Positions 17,106-26,630 of a DNA stretch of 64,000 bases are shown piece by piece. This DNA is from CAYPHJ01 sp964410485 (GTDB lineage: Bacteria > Desulfobacterota > Binatia > UBA9968): assembly GCA_964410485.1 (NCBI GenBank), contig CAYPHJ010000008.1, positions 1 through 64,000 on the forward strand. The letters run 5' to 3'. The notes under the pieces were generated by a model. The model made no database searches and was not told the origin of the DNA. It saw only the letters and a list, made by a program, of their open reading frames with translations. The position numbers and the translations under genes are program-made. The number at the start of each line of letters is the position of its first letter. Position 1 is the first letter of the stretch.

Positions 17106-19595
17106 ATGCCATTGGATACCTCGAAGATATCCGGCTTCGCGCGCTCGCCCACACTTCATCCTTCGGCCTGGCTTTTCGTCGCGACTCTCGCGCTGCTATC
17201 GGGCCAGGCTGCGGCTGCTTTGGCGTTGACCTTGCCCAAGCCGCTGGCTGGAGTGCTGGCTGTGCCGGCATTCCTTCTAATTTCACGCCGGCAGCGGCAA
17301 TGGGCGGCAATGTTGTTGCTGGCGGTTGTGGGTTTTGCGCTTGGCTACGTGCGCCATCGCGAGCTTCTCGATCCCCAGTTTTCACCCCATCATTTGCGTA
17401 CTGTCGCGCAAGAAAATTCCCGTTTTTACCTCGAAGGCTCATTACGATACGAACCCGAGTCACTGCCTGACCGCAGCCGCTGGGTCGTCAAAGCGGAGCG
17501 GATCTGGCACCCCTCGGGCGCGGAGGAAATCACCGGCAACATGCTCATCGGCATACGTCATGTTGGCCGCGAATGGCGCTACGGCGATCGGGTGCGGTTC
17601 TGGATCCGGCCGGTTATCCCGCGAGATAACGGAAATCCGGGCAGTTTCAGATATGCCGCATATCTGGCTCAGCGGCAAATCTACGTCACTGGGTTTATGG
17701 ACAGTGACGGAGAAGTCGAGCTGCTGGCGCGTAGCCCGGGCTATTATCGGGGCGCCATCGAGTCGCTGAGACGCAAGATTCGCCGGCACATCGATAGCAA
17801 CTTCTCAACTGACAACGGCGCGCTCATGAAGGCGCTCGTCCTCGGTGACACAGGTCATATCTCGAAAACCATCAGGAAAGAGTTCATGGCCTCTGGGCTG
17901 AGCCATGTCCTGGCAATCTCAGGCTTGCATGTCGGCATGCTTGGCCTCGTGGTCTTTGCTTTGTGCCGCGTGGCGCTTTCGTTCAACCGCTATCTTGCGT
18001 TGCGATTGAATCTTCTGAAGGTCGCGACCCTGCTGTCGTTTGTCGCCGTGCTGTTCTATACGGCTCTGGCGGGCGCTAAAGTTCCGACCGTTCGTGCCGC
18101 AATTATGCTGGGCGTGTATGAGCTGGCAGTGCTGCTGGATCGCGAGGATGAGATATTGCCAAGTCTAAGCTTGGCTGCCCTACTGATCGCCCTTATCTGG
18201 CCTGGAGCTATCGCGGATGTTTCATTTCAACTATCTTTTGTTGCCGTGCTGGCAATTGCCTGGGTCATGCCGCAGCTCCTTGCCCGAGCGCGCATGAAAC
18301 CTGCCGGAGAATTGCCCCAAGAACGAAGCTGGATCAAGCAAAAGGTCAAGCAAGCCGCGCTGCATCTGGCCGTCCCTGTTTTCGCTACTGTGGGGACGGC
18401 GCCGTTGATCGCGCACTATTTCGGACATGTTTCGCTCGCCGGTTTTCTGGCAAATCCGGCGGTCGTCCCACTGGTGGGGTTTGCAGTTGTTCCCCTGGGC
18501 CTGCTCACGGGGTTTTTAGCCTTGATTTATCCTTCGTTGGCGCTCGCTTTGAACGGGCTCAGCGAACGGCTGTTGTCGCTCACCCTGCAAACGGTAACGA
18601 TCTTTGCGCACTTGCCGCTTGCGCGGATCAGCGTACCGTCACCCAACGTATTCGAGGTGATCATCCTCTATTTGCTGCTGCTATCGATTCTTTTTTGGCG
18701 CAAGTATCACTATCGGTGGGCGCTGCCGGCAACGGTGCTCTGGCTTTCGCTGCTGAGCGCCGACATGATCTACTGGTGGAAAGAGCGATGGGCTCGGAGC
18801 GAGCTACGGGTGACGCATTTGGACGTGGGGCACGGCGACGCCGCCGTCGTGGAGTTGCCCGGATCAAAGGTGTTGCTTATCGATGCCGGAGGCACCCTAA
18901 CCGGTGAATTCGATACGGGGGAGGGGATTGTCGGCCCATTTCTGCGTTCGCGTAAGATTCTCAAGGTCGACTATGTCGCCGTCACTCATGCGCGCGTCGA
19001 TCATTATGGCGGCATGGCGAGTATCGTGAGGAATTTTCTACCCTCGGAATTCTGGTCCGGTCCCGGGAAAGCGAAGTCGACGCGCTTCGAAGAGTTGGAG
19101 AAAGCGCTCGATGAGACACCGATTCGCCGGATTGTGCTCGATAACCAACAGCCCTGTCGCATTATTGATCGCGTCAGGGTGTGCACGCTTCATCCCGCCC
19201 CCGGCGCCCCCAACGATGCTGTGGTTGTGCTCCGTCTGGAATTTGGTGACATTCGGTTTCTTTTTGCCAGCGATATTGACAGACGTGGGGAGATGCTCCT
19301 TCAGTTGCAGCCGCAGGAACTGCGCAGCGCTGTCCTCAAAGCCCCGCGCCATGGCGCCGTGGGTTCCAGCACAAACGAATTCCTCGCCGCGATACAACCG
19401 CGGCTGGCGATTTTTTCCGTCGACGCGCGTAATCGCTTTGGTTTACCGCGTGACGATGTGCTCCGGCGTTACCGCGACATCGATGCGGAGATTATGCGCA
19501 CCGACGAAGACGGCGCGATTGTTATCAAATCAGACGGGCTGACTGTTCGATATGCGGGCCACAAAAGCGGGCGTAAGGGAAGGGTTTCGTTTTAG
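17106..19595 (+). CDS. comEC: ComEC/Rec2-family DNA-uptake channel protein
   Basis: An 829-residue membrane protein. In order: two or three N-terminal TM helices, a DUF4131-type domain (about 60-180), the Competence domain (about 220-510, with LVLGDTGHISKTIRKEFMAS, then GLSHVLAISGLHVGMLG) and a C-terminal metallo-beta-lactamase-like domain (about 560 onward). ComEC forms the inner-membrane channel for transforming single-stranded DNA. GGAGGCATCAGCG precedes the ATG. In the C-terminal domain the usual HxDxDH motif reads THARVDHYGG (near residue 626) and GQGD reads GHGD, so metal binding may be altered. Confidence 0.93.
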   Translation: MPLDTSKISGFARSPTLHPSAWLFVATLALLSGQAAAALALTLPKPLAGVLAVPAFLLISRRQRQWAAMLLLAVVGFALGYVRHRELLDPQFSPHHLRTVAQENSRFYLEGSLRYEPESLPDRSRWVVKAERIWHPSGAEEITGNMLIGIRHVGREWRYGDRVRFWIRPVIPRDNGNPGSFRYAAYLAQRQIYVTGFMDSDGEVELLARSPGYYRGAIESLRRKIRRHIDSNFSTDNGALMKALVLGDTGHISKTIRKEFMASGLSHVLAISGLHVGMLGLVVFALCRVALSFNRYLALRLNLLKVATLLSFVAVLFYTALAGAKVPTVRAAIMLGVYELAVLLDREDEILPSLSLAALLIALIWPGAIADVSFQLSFVAVLAIAWVMPQLLARARMKPAGELPQERSWIKQKVKQAALHLAVPVFATVGTAPLIAHYFGHVSLAGFLANPAVVPLVGFAVVPLGLLTGFLALIYPSLALALNGLSERLLSLTLQTVTIFAHLPLARISVPSPNVFEVIILYLLLLSILFWRKYHYRWALPATVLWLSLLSADMIYWWKERWARSELRVTHLDVGHGDAAVVELPGSKVLLIDAGGTLTGEFDTGEGIVGPFLRSRKILKVDYVAVTHARVDHYGGMASIVRNFLPSEFWSGPGKAKSTRFEELEKALDETPIRRIVLDNQQPCRIIDRVRVCTLHPAPGAPNDAVVVLRLEFGDIRFLFASDIDRRGEMLLQLQPQELRSAVLKAPRHGAVGSSTNEFLAAIQPRLAIFSVDARNRFGLPRDDVLRRYRDIDAEIMRTDEDGAIVIKSDGLTVRYAGHKSGRKGRVSF

Positions 19596-19736
19596 TCATT
19601 GCAGCACGCAATGCTCGGGCCACGCTATCGGGTGCCCGGCGTAGCGTCAGCGGGGGCTCTATGCGTTACCCCGAGAACGGCCGCCGTCCGCTCATCCAGC
19701 GTTCCGGTGATCGGAAGATTATTATCGCGCTCGCGT

Positions 19737-22700
19737 TTACGTGGCGGCCGGCGCCATCGCTGCTTCGGCCTTCGTGCTTGCAGCAGTGATAATTTTTTCC
19801 AGCATGTCGCCAATCACGTATGGTTTCAGGATAAGCGCGCTCAACTCTCCTTGCGCCATTGCGGCCTCGATCTCGGGTGCGAGATACCCTGTGGCAAAGA
19901 CCGGTCTCAGATTAGGATCGATTTCCTTCATCTTTTGAAACGCTTCCCAGCCGGTGAGCTTGGGCAGGCCTTGATCGAGCACAACCGCGGCAATCTCTGT
20001 CTTGTGTCTCATAAAGGCCTCGACGGCCTCCGCGCCATCGCGCGCGACCAGTACTCTGTGCCCTTCGCTTTCTAGAAATCGGCGCATCAGTTCGAGCTGG
20101 CGCAACTCGTCTTCGACAAACAGGATCGTATAGGCACGAGCGGGTGAGTATTCCGCTCCCTCGCGGGCGACTGACTCGGCAGCTGACTTCATTCTATCCG
20201 GAACAGGCAAATATATGGAAAACGTCGACCCTCTTCCAGGCTGAGTCGATACGTCGATAAAGCCACCGTGGTTAGCGACGATGCCATAAACGACAGAAAG
20301 CCCAAGTCCCGCCCCTTCACCCGGACTTTTAGTTGTGAAAAACGGCTCGAAGATGTGGTCCTTCACAGTTTCATCCATTCCGTCACCGGTGTCGGAGATC
20401 GCAAAGCTAGCGTAAAGATCATTTTTAAGGTCCTGAAAACGGCCGCGCAATTGTGTGCGGTGCACCGTCTCGGATTTGAGCAACAGTTGCCCTCCAGCGG
20501 ACATCGCGTCACGGGCATTCAAGCACATATTCAGAATAACCTGGTCGATTTGATTGCGATCGGCGATAACAAGGGGAAGGCCTGGCTCGAGATGGGAAGA
20601 AATCTCGATGGTTCTCGGAAAAGTCTGTTTGAGCAGGTTCACCGTACGGGCCAGTAAATCGTTCAGATCAACTTGGTCGAACTTGGCGTCCTTTTTTCTC
20701 GCAGTGGCGAGAAGTTGTTGGACCACGGAAGCGCCGCGATTGATCGTTTCGTCGATGATATCGAGTATCTGCACCAGCTCCTGGTCACCGGAGTGTTTGC
20801 TCGCCAAAAGGCCGGCGTAACCCCTGATGATGTTGAGAACATTGTTGAAATCGTGGGCGACGCCGCCCGCCAGGGTTCCGATGCTTTCGAGCTTTTGGGC
20901 TTGGCGCAATTGTTCTTCGAGTTTTTTCTGCGCCTCCACGTCACGCAAAAGAGCGGCTTTGGCCCTCTCCAGATCGGCGTCGCGCTCGCGGACCGTCCTT
21001 GCAAGCTCTTCATTTGAGCGCAGAAGCTGCTGGCGCACGTCTTCTAAAGCCGCTTCGGCGCGTTTGCGCGCGGTGATATCGAGAAGAATTCCAATGGCGC
21101 CCCGCACCTTACCGTTTTCATCGCGTAGGGGGCTTGCGCTGCAGATGTGGTGAGTTACCGTTCCGTCCGCCCGTAGAATATCGACTTCTTCGCCCAGGAC
21201 GTCGGCTGCTGCACGGCAGGCGCGCTGCATGGGCAACTCTTCGGCGGGCACCTCTCGTTCCCCTCGAAAAACCTTGAAAGGCAGGAGTTCGCGATCAGGG
21301 CTGTTCTGAAAAATATTCTGATTTGTGTCGGTCCCCAAAACGCGCGCAAATTCCGGGTTCCCCCAGATAGTGCGGCAGTCGGGATCTGGCGCGACGGCGA
21401 TCCCTACGGGAGCCGTATCGATCAAGGTACGAAATTCTTCGACACGCTGCTGGACGGCTTTATAGAGATTTGCGTTATCGATCGCTATTGCCGCCTGCGC
21501 GGCAATAGCGGTGATGATCGCCTCCGCCTCGACGGTAAAAACATTGGGCTCAGAGTGGCCGAAAAACAGTCCGCCCAACACTTCTTTCGAGCGCGAAATC
21601 ACGGGAACGGCCAGATAGCTGCGCACGGGTAGATGGTCCGGAAGCAAGCCGTCAAAAGGCGGGTTGTTGGCGTAGCGCGGGTCGCTTGGAAGGTCGCCCA
21701 GACGGATCGGGCCTTCTCCCCTGAACGTTGCTTCAAAAAGCGGCGTGTTTGCCGGCACTGGGAGCTGTTCAAACTGATCGAGACTCGCACCCGAGAGGCC
21801 ATAAAGCCTGTAGGCTTCGCCACGACCATCTTTGACACTGTAGAACAACGCGGCGAATTGTGCCGCGCAAACTTCGCGGCTTGCATCTGTCACGATCTGC
21901 ACAATTTGGTTGATATCCAACTCGGCCGCCAGTGCGCTACCCACTCGGTTAACGATCTCCAGAACCCGCGTGCGCTGGCGTAGCGTTTGTTCGATCTGTT
22001 TGCGCTGCGTGATATCTGTCGAGATGCCAGCAACGCCGTAGATGTTTCCGTGGGCGTCGGTCAAAGGGAACTTGATCGAGATGTAAGTGTGCATACCATC
22101 CCGATGCGGTACGGCCTCCTCAAATTCGACCGGGCGGTTGGTTTTGGTCACTCGGAGATCATTCTCTCGCAGCCGACGGGCCGCGTTTTCCGGAAAGATA
22201 TCGAAATCCGTCTTGCCTATGATTTCGTGATTTTTAACGTTGAATAAACCTTCGTAACGCGAGTTGATCAGGATGTAACGCCCTTGCAGGTCTTTGAGAT
22301 AGATAACGGCCGTGGAATTATCGATAATCGCCTGGAGGCGTTGCTCGCTGTCGCGCAGCGCCTGCTGTGCCCTTTTCTGATCCGTGATGTCGCTGATGGC
22401 GGCAACCCAGCCGGTAACTTTTCCCTGAGCGTCCCTTTCCGGAACGTATCCGGCTCTCATAAAACGCCGGCCGATACGCTCGTAAGGGATCTCGACCTCG
22501 TAGTCGACGATCTCTCCGCGCAAGGCTCTTTCCACATAGGGGCGAATTGTTTCGTAAGCCGCTCTGCCGACCACCTCGCTGATGGTTTTGCCCGCGATGT
22601 CGTCGGGCGTGAGGCCAAACCGCTCGGCGTAGGTGCGGTTCACGAAGCGAAACCGTGTGTCCAATGCGCACTGTGCCAGCATGATCGGAGCCGTGTCGGT

Positions 22701-23618
22701 GATCAAACGAAGCTGCCCGGACTTTTCATGCAGCGCCTGCGTTGTTTGGCTGTGTTCGGTGACAACGGCGGCGAGCACCAGCGCGGTTGCAGTGATTGTG
22801 CCCATAAAGACCAGCAGCAGGAGCAAGGCGTCGTTTGTTTCGGCGTCCGCAAACGGCCCTAGATTTTGTAAGGTACCCACGACCGCAATAACGGACATGA
22901 TAAAAATCGAAGTGACGGCACCCCTCTGGCCAAAACGAAACGCGGCCCACAAAAGCGGTGGGACTGCGAGGTATTCCAGGCCATCATGAATGTTTGTGAG
23001 AAACAGGAGTGCGCTGACCGACACGATTGTTGCCAGCAGGGCGGCCCCTTCGAGAAGACGGCCAAATTGGAGTGAAGGCGCAGTTTGGGTTAGCCAAATC
23101 ACCAGAAATGGCGCAACAACCAAAGCGCCAAGCATGTCACCGAGCCACCATGTGAGCCACATGGTAGGAGCATGGTTCCAGGGGGCATACCCCCCCAGAG
23201 CGAGACTACCCACTCCAAATGAGGCCGCCAGAAGTGTGTTCAGCACCGTGCCGAAAAGAATGAATTTGAAAATATTTGATGCCTTGTCAAAAGCCCGGGT
23301 GCCATTGGCATAGCGAAACACCAGATGTGCTCCAACCACCGCTTCCAGTGTATTGCCGATCGCAATGCCAACCGCGATGGGTACAGTTTCCTGAATTGCG
23401 ATGTTCACCAGGAAGGCCCCGAGAAAGACGCCGGGCCAGAGATAATAGCCCCAGAGCAAGATGGCCGCCAAGGCGATACCACTGGCGGGCCACACAGGCG
23501 AGATACTCGGATGCACGAATGCGAGTGAGAGGCCAAAGGAGCCGGCGGTGAAGTAGATCGCGGTGAGGAGCCCGACCGCTAAAATCCTGAGGCAATTGGA
23601 TGTTAGTCGTTTAAGCAT
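19737..23618 (-). CDS. MASE1-PAS-GAF hybrid sensor histidine kinase
   Basis: A 1293-residue membrane sensor. Residues about 10-300 form an eight-helix MASE1 domain (FVHPSISPVWPASGIALAAI). Then come PAS domains (about 310-430 and 430-555), a GAF domain (about 565-730), another PAS (about 740-860) and a coiled coil. HisKA has GGVAHDFNNVLNIIRGYAGL, HATPase has DTGDGMDETVKDHIFEPFFT and GAGLGLSVVYG, and the C-terminal receiver has phospho-acceptor Asp in AVVLDQGLPKLTGW. It is probably a self-contained phosphorelay that signals to an unlinked regulator or phosphotransfer protein. The input ligand is unknown. It is convergent with comEC. Confidence 0.93.
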   Translation of the reverse strand: MLKRLTSNCLRILAVGLLTAIYFTAGSFGLSLAFVHPSISPVWPASGIALAAILLWGYYLWPGVFLGAFLVNIAIQETVPIAVGIAIGNTLEAVVGAHLVFRYANGTRAFDKASNIFKFILFGTVLNTLLAASFGVGSLALGGYAPWNHAPTMWLTWWLGDMLGALVVAPFLVIWLTQTAPSLQFGRLLEGAALLATIVSVSALLFLTNIHDGLEYLAVPPLLWAAFRFGQRGAVTSIFIMSVIAVVGTLQNLGPFADAETNDALLLLLVFMGTITATALVLAAVVTEHSQTTQALHEKSGQLRLITDTAPIMLAQCALDTRFRFVNRTYAERFGLTPDDIAGKTISEVVGRAAYETIRPYVERALRGEIVDYEVEIPYERIGRRFMRAGYVPERDAQGKVTGWVAAISDITDQKRAQQALRDSEQRLQAIIDNSTAVIYLKDLQGRYILINSRYEGLFNVKNHEIIGKTDFDIFPENAARRLRENDLRVTKTNRPVEFEEAVPHRDGMHTYISIKFPLTDAHGNIYGVAGISTDITQRKQIEQTLRQRTRVLEIVNRVGSALAAELDINQIVQIVTDASREVCAAQFAALFYSVKDGRGEAYRLYGLSGASLDQFEQLPVPANTPLFEATFRGEGPIRLGDLPSDPRYANNPPFDGLLPDHLPVRSYLAVPVISRSKEVLGGLFFGHSEPNVFTVEAEAIITAIAAQAAIAIDNANLYKAVQQRVEEFRTLIDTAPVGIAVAPDPDCRTIWGNPEFARVLGTDTNQNIFQNSPDRELLPFKVFRGEREVPAEELPMQRACRAAADVLGEEVDILRADGTVTHHICSASPLRDENGKVRGAIGILLDITARKRAEAALEDVRQQLLRSNEELARTVRERDADLERAKAALLRDVEAQKKLEEQLRQAQKLESIGTLAGGVAHDFNNVLNIIRGYAGLLASKHSGDQELVQILDIIDETINRGASVVQQLLATARKKDAKFDQVDLNDLLARTVNLLKQTFPRTIEISSHLEPGLPLVIADRNQIDQVILNMCLNARDAMSAGGQLLLKSETVHRTQLRGRFQDLKNDLYASFAISDTGDGMDETVKDHIFEPFFTTKSPGEGAGLGLSVVYGIVANHGGFIDVSTQPGRGSTFSIYLPVPDRMKSAAESVAREGAEYSPARAYTILFVEDELRQLELMRRFLESEGHRVLVARDGAEAVEAFMRHKTEIAAVVLDQGLPKLTGWEAFQKMKEIDPNLRPVFATGYLAPEIEAAMAQGELSALILKPYVIGDMLEKIITAASTKAEAAMAPAAT

Positions 23619-23939
23619 GCGCTCTGCGAAATGCTCACGGGGACTTTCTACGGCATTTCAAATCTCACCGCAAACGACATGGAAAGAATTACGTTACGTT
23701 GGGGTAGCGCCGTACAGGTATGTCCCGCGCGCACGGAAAGCGCCTCCCAAAAATCAGCGCAGTTACGTTAACGCGCTTGTTCATCCCAGGCCACTAGCGG
23801 CATATCTGTTGCTTCATTTCGCTGGGTTCAGCAATGTGGCCAGCCTCCACTCTCGAAAGGAGCGCTCAACGCGCGACTTTTCACCCCATTTGTTTGTCTG
23901 GAGCCTGGAACAACTAAATCCGGTAAAGGGGAGGAACGC
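23619..23939. other. Divergent intergenic region between kinase and lipoprotein genes
   Basis: These 321 bp hold GAATTACGTTACGTTGGGG (about 23686-23704) and a similar CAGTTACGTTAACGC (about 23760-23774). The repeated TTACGTTA core could be a regulator site. Nothing coding is visible. Confidence 0.35.
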
Positions 23940-24830
23940 GTGAGTACAAAAAGCTTTGTATTTATGGCTTTTTTGTCTCTTACGGTCGGCGCGTGCGCAA
24001 TCGTAGAATCGGAAAGCGATCTTCAAGGAGAGGGCGATCATCAAGCCGCGGTGGCTGAGATTCCATCTGCCGTGCCATCCAAAGAACCGGCGCCCGTACA
24101 GCCCGTCCGGGATGAGCAACCTGACATCTCGAGGCCTGAAATGTCAATTCCTGGCGTAAAAGAGATCCGTTTTTTGCAGGAGGGATTACGGGCCAGTGGT
24201 TTCGATCCTGGTGTCGCAGACGGTATTTTGGGGCCGAAGACGAGACAAGCCTGGCTGAGATTGGCATCGGCCTGCGCCACGCTGCAAGACCTCGTGGAAA
24301 GCGCCGAGCCGGCTAACAACGAGCTCGGTTTGCTGCGGACGATCGCCGCGGACAAATTATCCGATCAAGAGCAGATAAGAATCATTCAAGTACGGCTGAA
24401 GGACGCCGGTTTTGATCCGGGGCTGATCGACGGCATTGTCGGTCCGAAAACAACCTCCGCGCTCATTCGCCTTCATTCTGGGTGCCTGTTGGCGAGGAAC
24501 TTTTCCACGTCAAGCAGTGGAGAATTGCTTTACACGAATTCCGGTGCAACACCGCCTCGAACTAGCGACATTGCTGTATCACTGCCGCCCCCGGAAAGCT
24601 CTGCTACTCGGCGAACGTTGGGACGATTGTCCAACCCGCACAGGGCCGCCGCCACTGATAGGGAAACCGTCCGCCGGCTCCAGGTACGATTGAAGAACGC
24701 TGGCTTCGATCCGGGGCCTCTGGATGGAGTGATGGGACCGAGAACGCGCACGGCACTGGAGCGTTATCAAGCCTATCTGGGCGCATGTAATTGCCAGGAA
24801 ATCTCACCTGGTCTCACTATCCATCAGTAG
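23940..24830 (+). CDS. Lipoprotein with three peptidoglycan-binding (PG_binding_1) repeats
   Basis: A 296-residue protein starting at GTG 23940 behind GGGGAGGA. The signal sequence MSTKSFVFMAFLSLTVGACA ends in a lipobox (TVGAC). Three PG_binding_1-like repeats follow, at about residues 73-110, 143-180 and 240-285: GLRASGFDPGVADGILGPKT, RLKDAGFDPGLIDGIVGPKT and RLKNAGFDPGPLDGVMGPRT. The near-identity suggests internal duplication. It is probably envelope-anchored and binds cell wall; no catalytic domain is present. Confidence 0.85.
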   Translation: MSTKSFVFMAFLSLTVGACAIVESESDLQGEGDHQAAVAEIPSAVPSKEPAPVQPVRDEQPDISRPEMSIPGVKEIRFLQEGLRASGFDPGVADGILGPKTRQAWLRLASACATLQDLVESAEPANNELGLLRTIAADKLSDQEQIRIIQVRLKDAGFDPGLIDGIVGPKTTSALIRLHSGCLLARNFSTSSSGELLYTNSGATPPRTSDIAVSLPPPESSATRRTLGRLSNPHRAAATDRETVRRLQVRLKNAGFDPGPLDGVMGPRTRTALERYQAYLGACNCQEISPGLTIHQ

Positions 24831-24914
24831 CCTTGGTAAAACATACGATGCGTGCTCGTGCGGTCCGCTCGTTCGGCACCAGCCACCGCACGAACGCGCA
24901 TTGTGATCGCTGTA

Positions 24915-26420
24915 TCAGCCCGCACGCGGGATTTTTAGGATAGTGCCGGCGGGGATTTCCTGGTTTAACGTCACCTGGTTCATAGTCGCCACCTCTTCAG
25001 GCGTGAATTGAGGCGGCAGTTTTGCCGGAAGGAAGCTCCGAAAGGGACCGGCTTTGGTGACGTGCTCCAGAATCAAGCGGACGGGCTCGCGGTTCACAAT
25101 GCGCGGATCGTCAACCCGGCGAAACCCTTGCATGGTTTGTAGAAACACAGTGCGATACTGGGCGAAATCTGCCGGGGCTGTGTAGCCCAGGAAGCGATAC
25201 ACCCTGCCCCCGTGCTCAATAAAGTAAACCAACGCCCTCACTTGCTGGCGACCTTCCAAGACGGCATCTGCCACAGCCGTATAGGCAGGAAGTCCATTGA
25301 CCCGGACTGCGGCCCTGTCGAGCACTCTCAACCCGGGTTGGTTTAGAAACTTTGTGGCTGCGGCCTGCAACGACTTTTCTCCGCTTATATTGAAGCCCAA
25401 GAGGCCCCGCTTCTGAGCGTCTATCATGACGACTTGCCCGGGCTGGTTGATGAGTCTGAAGCCCCGTGGCACGGGAAAGCCAAAGCGCAATTCCGGATGA
25501 TAAAACATGTTTGCTTCGACAAAACCCTGCCGCGGATCTTCACCGACCACTAGACCTTCTATGGCCTGCATGAAACGCTTGGTCGTGTCCGGAATGCGCT
25601 TGAAGGGCTCAGTGCGCGCCGCCAGTTCCTGGATCTGCTTGATACGGTCGCCCGGATGGGGATGGGTGGAAAGAAAGCTCGGCAAGCCTTGCCCTTCTTT
25701 TTCTCCCACACGCTCAAGGGTGCGAAATAGACCAATTGCTTCGGCGCCATCATATCCGGCGAGACTGCTATACTCGATGCTGAGTCTATCGGCCTCCAGT
25801 TCGTCCTCGCGACCGTATTTCAGAAATATCAATTGAGCGGCCGTGCCGCCAAGCTGCAGGATTTGTTCGGCCGGAAGTCCCAGGATTTGCTGGCCGAGAA
25901 TAGCGCCGCCGAGCAGAAGGCCCGTTCCCAGCTGTTGTTTGAAAGCTTGGCGTGATATATGGCGCCCGGTCACGTGACCCAGCTCATGAGCTAAAACGGC
26001 CGCAAGCTGATCTTCATTGTTGAGATGGGCGAGCATACCGCGGGTGATGTAAGTGTACCCGCCCGGAAGGGCCATGGCGTTGATGACGTGACTGTCCAGA
26101 ACGGTGAAACTCACCGGCGCCTGGCGAAACTCCGGCGGCGCGTCTGGACGGCGCAAGTGGCTGACGGCCAGGATTCGATTGCCAACTTCGATCACATACG
26201 TTTCGAGCTTGGGATCGCGATAAACGCCAAAGACCTGCGCAATTTCCTGGCTGGCTTGCTTGCCGAGTTGAATTTCCTGTTCCCACGTATAACCGAGATA
26301 GCGTTTCTCCCCTGTGGCGGGGACAAACCCAGGGGTGCAGCCGAAGAGAATAACGGCGGCTAACACAAGAAATAATAATCGCCCACCCGCTTTGCGCTTG
26401 TAGACATGCCAGATCACCAC
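24915..26420 (-). CDS. M48-family zinc metalloprotease, lipoprotein (BepA-like)
   Basis: A 501-residue protease. I start at GTG 26420 because GAGGAGGG sits at ideal spacing; the longer open frame to 26510 reads into the MITE-like element. The N-terminus has a hydrophobic signal ending in ILFGC (lipobox Cys28). The zinc site is HELGH (H145, E146, H149) in VLAHELGHVTGRH, with EADRLSIEYSSLAGYD providing the third ligand. A C-terminal region ends in QVTLNQEIPAGTILKIPRAG, like the tail of related outer-membrane quality-control proteases. Likely periplasmic, in outer-membrane protein quality control. Confidence 0.88.
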   Translation of the reverse strand: MVIWHVYKRKAGGRLLFLVLAAVILFGCTPGFVPATGEKRYLGYTWEQEIQLGKQASQEIAQVFGVYRDPKLETYVIEVGNRILAVSHLRRPDAPPEFRQAPVSFTVLDSHVINAMALPGGYTYITRGMLAHLNNEDQLAAVLAHELGHVTGRHISRQAFKQQLGTGLLLGGAILGQQILGLPAEQILQLGGTAAQLIFLKYGREDELEADRLSIEYSSLAGYDGAEAIGLFRTLERVGEKEGQGLPSFLSTHPHPGDRIKQIQELAARTEPFKRIPDTTKRFMQAIEGLVVGEDPRQGFVEANMFYHPELRFGFPVPRGFRLINQPGQVVMIDAQKRGLLGFNISGEKSLQAAATKFLNQPGLRVLDRAAVRVNGLPAYTAVADAVLEGRQQVRALVYFIEHGGRVYRFLGYTAPADFAQYRTVFLQTMQGFRRVDDPRIVNREPVRLILEHVTKAGPFRSFLPAKLPPQFTPEEVATMNQVTLNQEIPAGTILKIPRAG

Positions 26421-26440
26421 CGCGTTCCCTCCTCTTTCGC

Positions 26441-26579
26441 CTAGCAGGTTGCTGAAAAAAGATTCGGAATGCTTCGACAGGCTCAGCATGAACGGAAAAT
26501 CCCTACTCATTTCAAGTTCCTCTCCGTTCGCCCTGAGGTTCTCGAAGGGTGAACGGAGAGTTTTTCAGCAGCCTGCTAG
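26441..26579. mobile_element. MITE-like element, copy 2 (139 bp)
   Basis: Inverted copy of the element at 10992-11143. Left end CTAGCAGGTTGCTGAAAAAA, right end TTTTTCAGCAGCCTGCTAG. The internal block CTCCGTTCGCCCTGAGGTTC...GAAGGGTGAACGGAG is a strong hairpin. It separates the FAD oxidoreductase gene from the M48 protease gene, and the protease Shine-Dalgarno begins right at its edge. Confidence 0.88.
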
Positions 26580-26630
26580 AGCTATAAAAAGACTAAAACA
26601 GAAGCCATACCTTCCGCAAGCCGTGGGGCG

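Noticed and set aside
26421..26510. N-terminal extension of the M48 protease
   Set aside because: The extra residues come from the MITE-like element; GTG 26420 has an excellent ribosome site and begins the lipoprotein signal.
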